Origin: Salipiger sp. CCB-MM3
GTDB lineage: Bacteria > Pseudomonadota > Alphaproteobacteria > Rhodobacterales > Rhodobacteraceae
Assembly: GCF_001687105.1 (NCBI RefSeq)
Contig: NZ_CP014595.1
Location: forward strand, 62,001-126,000
Length of the DNA stretch: 64,000 bases
Reading direction: 5' to 3'
Of the stretch, positions 1 to 6,748 are shown piece after piece (positions within the stretch are counted from its first letter, which is position 1; every line of letters begins with the position of its first letter). A model generated the notes under the pieces. It saw nothing but the letters and a program-made list of their open reading frames with translations, ran no database searches and was not told where the DNA came from. A program made the position numbers and the translations under genes.

Positions 1-1
1 G

Positions 2-67
2 GGGCACTACGATATCCCGCAATGCGCCGAGATCTGCCCGGTGCCGGAAACCTGCGTGCCGGCCTGA
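2..67 (+). CDS. C-terminal end of a ferredoxin-like Fe-S protein (partial, 5' end outside window)
   Basis: Only the last 21 codons are visible, ending in TGA two bases before the LRV gene start. The readable tail contains a CAEICPVPETC segment, a cysteine pattern with CP typical of the second cluster motif of bacterial 4Fe-4S ferredoxins. Its tight coupling to LRV-nifZ-nifT suggests a nif-associated ferredoxin (FdxN-like), which would supply electrons or clusters for nitrogenase maturation. That assignment is inferred from the cysteines and the neighbours, because most of the gene is missing. Confidence 0.6.
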   Translation, partial: GHYDIPQCAEICPVPETCVPA

Positions 68-69
68 GC

Positions 70-813
70 ATGCCCGATGGACCAGAGCCTCTCGACTGGC
101 AGGGCGCGCCGCTTGACTGCACGGACTGCCGGTTTCGTGCCCGGCTGGCACCGGGGCGCTGCGGGCTGGGTTGGTCCTGCCTGCAGGACCGTTATGCCAA
201 GCGGATCGAGCGGTTCTTTCTGCTCAACCGCGATCTGGCCGACGAATGCCTGACGCACCCTTACTTCGAGGTGCGGATGAATGCCGCAAGGGTGGCCTCG
301 GTCTTTCGCCTGCCGCGGATGCTGTCGGACCCGGATGCCGGGGTGCGCGCCATGGCGATCCTGCGCCTGCCCAGCGTGCAGGCGGCGCGGCGGGTGCATG
401 ATCCGGACCGGCGGGTGCGCATCGCCGTGGCGCATCGGCTCGATGTGGACGCGCTGGTGGCGATGGCTGACGACGCCGACAGCTACGTGCGCAGCATCGT
501 CGCACGGCGCGCCGCGCCGGGAATGCTGCCGGTGATGCTCGGCGATGACGACCCCGAGATCCGCCGCATCGTCGCGCGGCGCATCGGCGAGGGCTGGCTC
601 GACCGGCTGCGGCTTGATCCCGACCCGCTGGTGCGCCGCGAGGCGGCGGCGCGCTGCCCGGCGCCCTTTGTCGGGGACGCGGACATGCGGGTGCGCCACA
701 CGGTCGCCGAAAATGGCACCACCGCCGAGGCCGAGGCGCTGCTCGACGATCCAGAGGAAATCATCCGCGAGACCGCCCGCGCGCGGCTCGCCCAGCTGAA
801 GGAGAATGCCTGA
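70..813 (+). CDS. LRV repeat 4Fe-4S protein of the nif cluster
   Basis: A 247-residue protein with a small N-terminal cysteine cluster (C17, C20, C31, C37 from this start) followed by tandem helical repeats of about 24 residues rich in D-P/D, V-R and A-R-R. This matches the leucine-rich-variant (LRV) Fe-S protein encoded beside nifB/nifZ in Azotobacter and phototrophs, in which four N-terminal Cys hold a 4Fe-4S cluster. An upstream in-frame ATG at 22 would overlap the preceding ferredoxin tail; ATG at 70 leaves a 2-nt gap and starts just before the cysteines, so it is preferred. The stop overlaps the nifZ start (TGATG). The exact role in nitrogenase assembly is not established. Confidence 0.85.
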   Translation: MPDGPEPLDWQGAPLDCTDCRFRARLAPGRCGLGWSCLQDRYAKRIERFFLLNRDLADECLTHPYFEVRMNAARVASVFRLPRMLSDPDAGVRAMAILRLPSVQAARRVHDPDRRVRIAVAHRLDVDALVAMADDADSYVRSIVARRAAPGMLPVMLGDDDPEIRRIVARRIGEGWLDRLRLDPDPLVRREAAARCPAPFVGDADMRVRHTVAENGTTAEAEALLDDPEEIIRETARARLAQLKENA

Positions 814-1157
814 TGTCTACCGATGACCGCGAGATCGAGGTCTACCGCGACCCGGCCTTCGAGCCGGGCGACAAGGTGATCTCGAAAAAGAACGTCAAGA
901 ACGATGGCACCATGGCCGGGGTCGAGATCGGCGAGACCGTGGTGCGCAAGGGCGACGAGGGCTACGTGCGCGATATCGGCGTGTTCCTCCAGCAGTTCTA
1001 TATCTACGCGGTCGATTTCGTCGGGCGCGGCAGCATCGTTGGGATGCGCGAACGCGAGCTTATTGCGGCCGACCCGGACGCGTCGCGCCGGGTGGACGAC
1101 CCAAGCGCGCTGCAATCCCACATCGTCACACGCACCAGCAGGGAGGCGGCAGAATGA
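813..1157 (+). CDS. nifZ: Nitrogen fixation protein NifZ
   Basis: A 114-residue cytosolic protein with the NifZ core: basic-rich start (DKVISKKNVKNDGT), GDEGYVRDIG and the F-Y-AVDFV-G beta segment. NifZ assists maturation of the nitrogenase MoFe protein P-clusters in diazotrophs. Start and stop overlap the flanking genes (TGATG with the LRV gene, ATGA with nifT), indicating translational coupling in one operon. Length is normal for short alphaproteobacterial NifZ. Family identity is secure from sequence and context. Confidence 0.93.
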   Translation: MSTDDREIEVYRDPAFEPGDKVISKKNVKNDGTMAGVEIGETVVRKGDEGYVRDIGVFLQQFYIYAVDFVGRGSIVGMRERELIAADPDASRRVDDPSALQSHIVTRTSREAAE

Positions 1158-1372
1158 AGGTCATCATCCGCGAAACGCCGAAGGGGCTCGAGGCCTATGT
1201 GCCCAAGAAGGACCTCGAGGAAATGGTCGTCGAGACCGAGAACGAGGGGCTCTGGGGCGGCTGGGCCCGGCTGTCGAACGGCTGGGTTTTTGCCATGCCC
1301 GCCTTTGACGAACCGCCACGTCTGCCGATCACCGTGGACGCGCGCCGCCTGACCACCGCCGAGGAGGAGTGA
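1154..1372 (+). CDS. nifT: NifT/FixU family protein
   Basis: A 72-residue protein beginning MKVIIRETPKGLEAYVPKKD with the family's W-GG-W...NGW centre (LWGGWARLSNGWVF) and the closing PRLPITVDARRL segment. NifT/FixU accompanies nifH/nifB/nifZ operons; its biochemical role is unknown and it is often dispensable. It overlaps nifZ by 4 nt and is followed 3 nt later by the SIR2-like gene, so it is part of the same transcript. Confidence 0.92.
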   Translation: MKVIIRETPKGLEAYVPKKDLEEMVVETENEGLWGGWARLSNGWVFAMPAFDEPPRLPITVDARRLTTAEEE

Positions 1373-1375
1373 GCC

Positions 1376-2218
1376 ATGTCGCCCTATGACCAGCTTGAAC
1401 AGGCGATGATCGAGGTCGCCGCCGGACGTCGCATCGCCTATCTCGGCCCCGAGGTCTCGGCGCTCTCGGGCGGCAGCGCGCCAAGCTCTCCGGCTGCGCT
1501 CTGTGCGCAGATCGAGGCGCAGGTGCGTGCGCCGCGCCGGGTGCAGGGCAACCTGTGGTCGGTTGCGCAATATGTCGAGAGCCGCAAGTTCCGCGCCACG
1601 CTCGACAAGCTGGTGCAGGACGCCTTTGCCGGAGATACGCCCGGCTCCAATCCGGTGCACGACTGGCTGGCGCGGGTACGCCCCTCGATGGTGGTGGACA
1701 CATGGTATGACGACGGGCTGCTGCGCGCCTTCGATGCCGCAAGCCAAGGCACCGAAGATTGGGGGCTGGTGCAGGGCGTCAGCCGCAATGGCGAATGGAT
1801 CGACATCTTCACCCGCGCCTATGACAACACTGGCGCCGAGGTCGAAGCCGCCGATCCCGCGTGGAAGACCTTGATCTACAAGCCGCACGGGCTGGCGCGC
1901 AAGGGTGGCTCGATGCTGATCTCCGACAGCGATTACGTCGAGGTGCTGACCGAGATCGACATCCAGCGCCCGATCCCCGAGGAGGTGCAGCGCCGCCGCA
2001 CCGGCACGCCCTTCCTGTTCCTCGGCTGCCGGTTCGATGACCAGATGCTGCGCATCTTCGCGCGGCAGATCGCCAAGCGCTCGGGGCAGGGGCATGTGAT
2101 CGTCACCCCCGGCCCGCTGAGCCGCATGGAGGCGCGCTTTGTCGAGGAGATGGGTGCCACATGGCTCGACCTGCCCGCCGAAGCAGTGGCCGAGGCGCTG
2201 TCGGTGCCCGAGGGCTGA
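1376..2218 (+). CDS. SIR2-like domain protein at the end of the nif operon
   Basis: A 280-residue protein with an N-terminal segment reading GRRIAYLGPEVSAL, a diverged Rossmann-like start resembling SIR2/SIR2_2 NAD-binding proteins, and a C-terminal FLFLGCRFDDQMLRIFARQI block like the FxG-S/CxxD element of SIR2-like NADases. It follows nifT by 3 nt. SIR2-like genes recur at the ends of nif operons, and a role in regulating or protecting nitrogen fixation is plausible but unproven. The canonical deacetylase His and zinc Cys were not seen, so NAD hydrolysis or binding is more likely than deacylation. No terminator was found in the 58 bp before the convergent cupin gene. Confidence 0.75.
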   Translation: MSPYDQLEQAMIEVAAGRRIAYLGPEVSALSGGSAPSSPAALCAQIEAQVRAPRRVQGNLWSVAQYVESRKFRATLDKLVQDAFAGDTPGSNPVHDWLARVRPSMVVDTWYDDGLLRAFDAASQGTEDWGLVQGVSRNGEWIDIFTRAYDNTGAEVEAADPAWKTLIYKPHGLARKGGSMLISDSDYVEVLTEIDIQRPIPEEVQRRRTGTPFLFLGCRFDDQMLRIFARQIAKRSGQGHVIVTPGPLSRMEARFVEEMGATWLDLPAEAVAEALSVPEG

Positions 2219-2276
2219 ACAGCGCCCGCCCGCTTGGGCCCGGCCCCCGCATGCGCGGCCTTTTGAGCTGTTGCCT

Positions 2277-2672
2277 TCAGCCCGTGTAGTCCGCGTCGGA
2301 GACCTTCTCCAGCCATGTCACCGGGGTGCCGTCGATGCTTTCCTGAATGGCAATGTGCGACATGGCAGTATCGGGCGATGCGCCGTGCCAGTGTTTCTCG
2401 TCGGCGGGGAAGAAGACCACGTCGCCGGTTGTGACCTCTTCGATCGGGCCGCCTTCGCGCTGCACCCGGCCGCGGCCAAAGGTGATGATGATGGTCTGTC
2501 CCGCCGGATGGGTGTGCCACGCGGTTCGGGCGCCGGGCTCGAAGGTGACATGGGCACCGCTGGTGCGGCCCGGCGCGTCAGCTTGGAACATGGGGTCGAT
2601 CCGCACGGTTCCGGTAAAGTAGTCCTCGGGACCGGGGGCGGAGGGCGTGCTGCCAGCTCGGATGATCTTCAT
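2277..2672 (-). CDS. Cupin protein, (R)-hydroxynitrile lyase-like
   Basis: A 131-residue single-domain cupin. Motif 1 is AWHTHPAGQ (H53, H55, Q59) and motif 2 is EKHWHGA (H94), the metal-binding set of the manganese cupin hydroxynitrile lyases (Granulicella tundricola type), whose length and overall pattern ([26 protein letters not shown]) it shares. No signal peptide. It is the last gene of the minus-strand cassette with the CMD pseudogene, a paralogous exported cupin and a hydrolase. Natural substrate unknown: hydroxynitrile lyase activity is a side reaction in characterised members, so a quinone/aldehyde or redox-related role is equally possible. Confidence 0.8.
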   Translation of the reverse strand: MKIIRAGSTPSAPGPEDYFTGTVRIDPMFQADAPGRTSGAHVTFEPGARTAWHTHPAGQTIIITFGRGRVQREGGPIEEVTTGDVVFFPADEKHWHGASPDTAMSHIAIQESIDGTPVTWLEKVSDADYTG

Positions 2673-2722
2673 GGAATGTCTCCGTTGGTGAGGCGGCGGG
2701 GCCGTGGCCGCGCCGCGGGATT

Positions 2723-3484
2723 TCAGTCTGCGCGGCTCTCGAACACCTGCCGCGCCACGGGCATCGCCGAGAACACCTTGGGCCAGCCCGCATAGAAGGC
2801 AAGATGCGAGAGCATCGCGCCTGCCTCGTCCTGCGTCAGCCCGTTGTCCATCGCGCGGTTCAGGTGAAAGGTCATCTGCTCGGCTTGGCCGGCGGTGATC
2901 AGCGCGGCGACGGTGACCATGCTGCGGTCGCGGGGCGCAAGGGCCGGGCGCAGCCAGAGGTCGTTGAACAGCAGCTCGCGCGTGGTGTGGACGACGCCGA
3001 GGCTAACATTGGCGAAATTGGACTGAACCGTCTCTTCCCGCGCGGCTTCGGCCTCTGCGTCCAGCGGCAGGAGATCGGGGGCGAGAGCGGGCAGCTCTTC
3101 GGTGGTCACGCCGCGCGCGTCATAGACCGGGGCCATGGCCTCGGCAGCTGCGGTGGCGTTGCCCCAGCCGGTGTAGAACGCGAGATGGGTGATGGTTTCC
3201 GACAGTTCCGCCGGGGTCACGCCCGCGTCGAGTGCCAGTTCGGTGTGAGGGCCGAGCGTGTCCGCCTCTTGGCGTGTGACCAGCGCCGCGAAGGTAACGA
3301 GCGCGCGGTCGCGCATCGAGAGCGTCTCATCGGTCTAGACCGAGCCGAAGAGGTCTTCGGTGGCATAGGCGGCGAGGGCCGGAGCCACCGCATCGGCGGC
3401 GGCAGGAAGGGTCCGGGCAATGTCCTGCGCCGCGGCGGTGGTGCTGGCGAAAGCGAAGGCGGAGGCAATGATCTGGGTTTTCAT
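2723..3484 (-). pseudogene. Exported two-domain carboxymuconolactone decarboxylase family gene, interrupted by an amber codon
   Basis: The reading frame starts at ATG 3484 with a signal peptide (MKTQIIASAFAFASTTAAAQ), runs 49 residues to DLFGSV, meets TAG at 3335-3337 and continues in the same frame as TDETLSMRDRALVTFAAL to a natural stop at 2723. Family members have Trp at this place (FG-VW...R-R-LVT), so TGG to TAG is the likely change. The remainder encodes two CMD domains, each with E...H-AFY. Downstream codons show no decay. Either a recent nonsense mutation, a sequencing error, suppression, or re-initiation at ATG 3316 giving a 197-residue protein without signal peptide. Confidence 0.8.
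3335..3337 (-). other. In-frame TAG interrupting the CMD family gene
   Basis: On the minus strand the codons read GGC TCG GTC TAG ACC GAT GAG. Upstream and downstream reading frames are identical, so no frameshift is involved; one G-to-A change of a tryptophan codon explains the interruption. Confidence 0.85.
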
Positions 3485-3562
3485 GGGAGCATCCTTAGTA
3501 TCGGGGACTTGGCGAAGTGGCGGGGACCGGTCGCACCGGTCTCCGGTTGCAGGCATTCGGTC

Positions 3563-4018
3563 TCAGCTGCCGTAGTCCTCGTCGGTCACGAGCTCCCCCC
3601 ATGTCACCGCGGAGCCGTCCTGAACCGCCTGGATCGCGTAGTGGGTGACAGAGGTTCCTGCTGTCGCGCCGTGCCAATGGTTTACGCCAGCCGGAGCGAA
3701 CACCACATCGCCGGTGCGCATCACCTGTTTGTCCGCACCTTCTTCTTGGTACCAGCCGGTCCCTGCGGTCACGACGAGATATTGGCCCACCGGATGCGTG
3801 TGCCACGCCGATCGGGCGCCGGGCAGGAAGGTCACTTCACCTGCGCTGACATCGTTCATCTCGGGGCCGAAAACCGGCGCGACGAAGACCGTGCCGGTGA
3901 AGGTCTCGGGGCTGCCGATCTGGCCGCCCCGCTCCAGAGGCGTGGTCTGCGTCATCTGCTGGGCGAGGGCTGCGGGGGCGGTGAGGCTCAGTGCAAGCGC
4001 GGCGAGGGTCATCTTCAT
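3563..4018 (-). CDS. Exported cupin protein, paralogue of the 2277-2672 cupin
   Basis: A 151-residue protein beginning with a Sec signal peptide (MKMTLAALALSLTAPAALAQ). The mature part is a cupin with SAWHTHPVGQ and VNHWHGA, the same metal ligands as its paralogue downstream, plus matching FTGTVFVAP and GDVVFAP blocks; the two probably arose by duplication, one form being periplasmic. An upstream in-frame ATG at 4066 is rejected because it would bury the signal peptide. It lies 68 bp after the hydrolase and 78 bp before the CMD pseudogene. Substrate unknown. Confidence 0.82.
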   Translation of the reverse strand: MKMTLAALALSLTAPAALAQQMTQTTPLERGGQIGSPETFTGTVFVAPVFGPEMNDVSAGEVTFLPGARSAWHTHPVGQYLVVTAGTGWYQEEGADKQVMRTGDVVFAPAGVNHWHGATAGTSVTHYAIQAVQDGSAVTWGELVTDEDYGS

Positions 4019-4086
4019 TGGGGCGTCTCCTTGATCGGGAAAGGGGCGATGAGACCTGCCCCACATTCGGGGGCAGGCCCGGGGAC

Positions 4087-5163
4087 TTACGCGAGATGGC
4101 CTTTGAAAAACGCCTGAAGGCGGTCGAAGGGGATGATGTTCTTCTGGTCGTAGAGATCGCAGTGATCCGCACCGTCGATGATCACCAGTTCCTTGGGGTC
4201 GCGCGCCGCGGCATAGGCGTCTTCGCTGAAATAGCGGGAATGCGCCTCGGACCCGGCGATGATCAGCGCCGGACGCGGCGAGATTTCATGGATGTAGGTG
4301 AGCTGCGGCATGTTCATGAAGGACATGGCCGAGGTGACGTTCCAGCCGCCGTTCGAGTTCAGCGAGCGCGGGTGATAGCCGCGGTCCGTCTTGTAGTAGG
4401 CGTGATACATGGCGATTACCGGGTTATCGATGCCGTCCAGCGTGTCGGGCAGACCACCGGCCAGCTTCGGAGCCTCCTCCGACGCGGCGTCTTCCCAGCG
4501 TTGCAGGCTCATGGCGGTCAGCGCCTCGGTGCGATCTTCCTCGGTCATCGCATCGAAATAGCCGCGGGCGTTGACCCGGCTCATGTCGTACATGGACGTC
4601 ACAGCCACTGCCTTGACCCTCTTGTCGGGCGAGGCGGCGTTGAGCGCCATGCCGCCAAAGCCGCAGATGCCGATCATACCGATGCGGTCGCGGTCCACCG
4701 CGTTCTGCAGGCCAAGGAAGTCGACCGCGGCCATGAAGTCCTCGGTGTTGATGTCGGGCGACGCGACGTAGCGCGGCGCTCCGCCGCTTTCGCCGATGTA
4801 GGAGGGATCGAACGCCACGGCGGCAAAGCCGCGCTCGGCCATCTCCTGAGCATAGAGGCCCGCGGCCTGCTCCTTGACGGCGCCGAAGGGGCCGGCGACC
4901 GCAAGGGCCGGAAGAGGCGCGTCGCCGCGGTCTTTCGGCAGGTAGAGATCGCCCACCAGCACGATGCCGTAGCGGTTGGTGAAGCTGACCTTGCGGTGGT
5001 CGACGCGGTCGCTCTGCGGGAAGGTCTTGTCCCACTCGGTGGTCGCCTGCGCCAGTACGGCTTCGGCGCTCAGCGAGGCCATGCCAAGAGCGGCGGCGCC
5101 CATTCCGGCAGTCAGCAGCAGCTCGCGGCGGGCGGGGTTTTGGGGATCGGTCGGGGTGGTCAT
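4087..5163 (-). CDS. Tat-exported alpha/beta hydrolase with cysteine nucleophile (dienelactone-hydrolase-like)
   Basis: 358 residues. The N-terminus carries a twin-arginine signal (ARRELLLTAG, then a hydrophobic Ala/Leu stretch ending in AEAVLAQA), so the enzyme is exported folded. The nucleophile elbow is GICGFGG with Cys167, as in dienelactone hydrolases rather than Ser hydrolases; the His is in DGADHCDLYD near the C-terminus. ATG 5163 is chosen because a GGAG lies 8 nt upstream and it places the RR motif correctly. First gene of the cassette, divergent from the LysR gene, which likely controls it. Substrate unknown; lactones or small esters are plausible. Confidence 0.82.
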   Translation of the reverse strand: MTTPTDPQNPARRELLLTAGMGAAALGMASLSAEAVLAQATTEWDKTFPQSDRVDHRKVSFTNRYGIVLVGDLYLPKDRGDAPLPALAVAGPFGAVKEQAAGLYAQEMAERGFAAVAFDPSYIGESGGAPRYVASPDINTEDFMAAVDFLGLQNAVDRDRIGMIGICGFGGMALNAASPDKRVKAVAVTSMYDMSRVNARGYFDAMTEEDRTEALTAMSLQRWEDAASEEAPKLAGGLPDTLDGIDNPVIAMYHAYYKTDRGYHPRSLNSNGGWNVTSAMSFMNMPQLTYIHEISPRPALIIAGSEAHSRYFSEDAYAAARDPKELVIIDGADHCDLYDQKNIIPFDRLQAFFKGHLA

Positions 5164-5224
5164 CTTGAGAACTCCGGTTCGGATGTGTCGTCTGCCCTCC
5201 AATCTGGAGCTGCCCCCGGGGCCG

Positions 5225-5246
5225 GATAAGGTCGCTTGGCCTTATC
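5225..5246. promoter_or_regulatory. Inverted repeat between hydrolase and LysR genes, candidate LysR operator
   Basis: GATAAGG and CCTTATC form perfect 7-bp arms separated by 8 bp in the 179-bp divergent intergenic region. LysR-type regulators bind imperfect dyads between divergent promoters, so position and symmetry fit. Not tested. Confidence 0.5.
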
Positions 5247-5342
5247 GTTGCTATGAGCTGGATTCATGCTTGGGCGGCGCTTTTCCTTTGCGTCAGGCTG
5301 TTCGTTGCCCCAGAACACCGCGAGCAACAGAAGGAGCGCGCC

Positions 5343-6239
5343 ATGGACCGTGAATTGCTCGGCGATCTTTCGACCCTGCTTGCCGTCACCGAAGAGGGCA
5401 ATTTCACCCGTGCCGGGCACCGTCTCGGCGTGTCGCAATCCGCCGTGAGCCACACGATCCGGCGGCTCGAAGACAAGATCGGCGTGCGGCTGCTCAACCG
5501 GAGTGCGCGGAAGGTGACCCCCACCGATGCGGGCGAACAGCTTCTCGCGGCGCTGCGCCCCAGCTTTCAGCAACTCGGCAACCGGATCGAGGAAATCCGC
5601 ACGCTTGGCGAGCGTCCCTCCGGGCTGGTGCGGGTGACCTCCAGCGTGCCCGCCACGCGCGACATCCTCTGGCCGGTGGCCTCGCGACTGGTGCGCGACT
5701 ATCCCGACGTGCGCATCGAGATCAGCAGCGAAGGCCGGCTTTCTGACCTTGCCGAAGACCGCTCTGACTGCGCAATCCGGCTCGGCGAGCACCTAAGCCC
5801 CGACATGATCGCGGTCCCCGTAGGGCCGCAGCTGGAAATGGCAGCGGTCGCCAGCGCGGACTACCTCGCGCGGCGCGGCACGCCGACGCACCCCGACGAT
5901 CTTGATGCCCACGACTGTATCCTGATGCGGCATCGATCCGACGGGCCGGTCTATGACTGGGAGTTCGAGATCGAAGGCACTGAGGTGGTGAAGAAGCTGA
6001 CCGGTCCCTTCATCCTGAACGACCCCGGCCTCGTGATGGAAGCGGTGCGGGCTGGTCACGGGTTCGGCTACCTGCCGCTGCCGGAAGTCCGCGCTGACCT
6101 CGATACCGGACGTGTGCGCAGGGTCCTGGCGGACTTCTGCCCGCCCTTCGACGGCTACCATCTGTGCTACATGGGGCGGCGGAATCTTAGCTCGGCTCTA
6201 CGGCTTTTGATCGACCGGCTACGTTCGGCACGATCATGA
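5343..6239 (+). CDS. LysR family transcriptional regulator
   Basis: 298 residues. The N-terminal winged helix-turn-helix covers about residues 1-60 (LSTLLAVTEEGNFTRAGHRL, then GVSQSAVSHTIRRLEDKIG and LLNRSARKVTPTDAG); the rest is a LysR substrate-binding domain (VRVTSS...RIEISSEG...DCAIRLGE) closest in style to the CrgA/YhaJ group. Start chosen at ATG 5343, which places the HTH normally; the longer frame from 5253 is non-homologous. Divergent from the hydrolase-cupin-CMD-cupin cassette, hence its probable regulator; inducer unknown. Confidence 0.92.
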   Translation: MDRELLGDLSTLLAVTEEGNFTRAGHRLGVSQSAVSHTIRRLEDKIGVRLLNRSARKVTPTDAGEQLLAALRPSFQQLGNRIEEIRTLGERPSGLVRVTSSVPATRDILWPVASRLVRDYPDVRIEISSEGRLSDLAEDRSDCAIRLGEHLSPDMIAVPVGPQLEMAAVASADYLARRGTPTHPDDLDAHDCILMRHRSDGPVYDWEFEIEGTEVVKKLTGPFILNDPGLVMEAVRAGHGFGYLPLPEVRADLDTGRVRRVLADFCPPFDGYHLCYMGRRNLSSALRLLIDRLRSARS

Positions 6240-6748
6240 CGTGTGCTCATGGAAGTGATCTTCGGGTCACCAGAAATGACGGCGTCGTTTGGCTGAATGC
6301 GAGGGTGCGACGCCGAAACGCTGCTCGCTGCCAGCACTGGCGCTCAGGGGACATTGTAGCAGATCAAGCCGTCTGATCTCTGCAGCGAAGCGAACCGGCG
6401 AAAGGCATCTGGCGTGGGCTTCGCTGCCTACAGCACAAATGATCGCTCACGGCCTAAATGTGGGGCGTGACCCTGCAACTCATAGGTCAGGGAATACAGA
6501 CCTTGAGTAGGCAGATGGAGAATGCCGAGGGCGCCTGAGCGGTATTTTCATTGGCCTAAATGGTGCAGGGGAAAAGCGTTGCACCGGATGTTGGACCTAA
6601 GCCCCCTTCTGTTCCCTCATCTACACCGAGACGTTTGCGCTTGATGCCTTTGAGACATCTCCGGTGGTCTCATCACAGCGCTCTGCAATGGACCAGGATC
6701 AAAGTCTCCGGGCGCTGTTGTGCGCCCGGAGCGGCTAGAGGCACCGCT
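6240..6748. other. 509-bp region without a supported gene
   Basis: Lower in GC than the flanking genes and with no coding pattern I recognise; short frames here lack ribosome sites and composition typical of the neighbours. Its right end holds the hairpin at 6701-6731. It may be decayed DNA at the left edge of the lower-GC island. Confidence 0.6.
6701..6731 (-). terminator. Hairpin downstream of the VCBS/cadherin-like gene
   Basis: CTCCGGGCGC and GCGCCCGGAG form a perfect 10-bp stem with a 6-nt loop 18 bp after the stop codon; on the minus strand it is followed by ACTTTGAT, a weak T-rich tail. Probable intrinsic terminator. Confidence 0.6.

Noticed and set aside
6289..6510. Short plus-strand frame downstream of the LysR gene
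   Set aside because: Cys/Ser-rich random-looking sequence in a low-constraint region.
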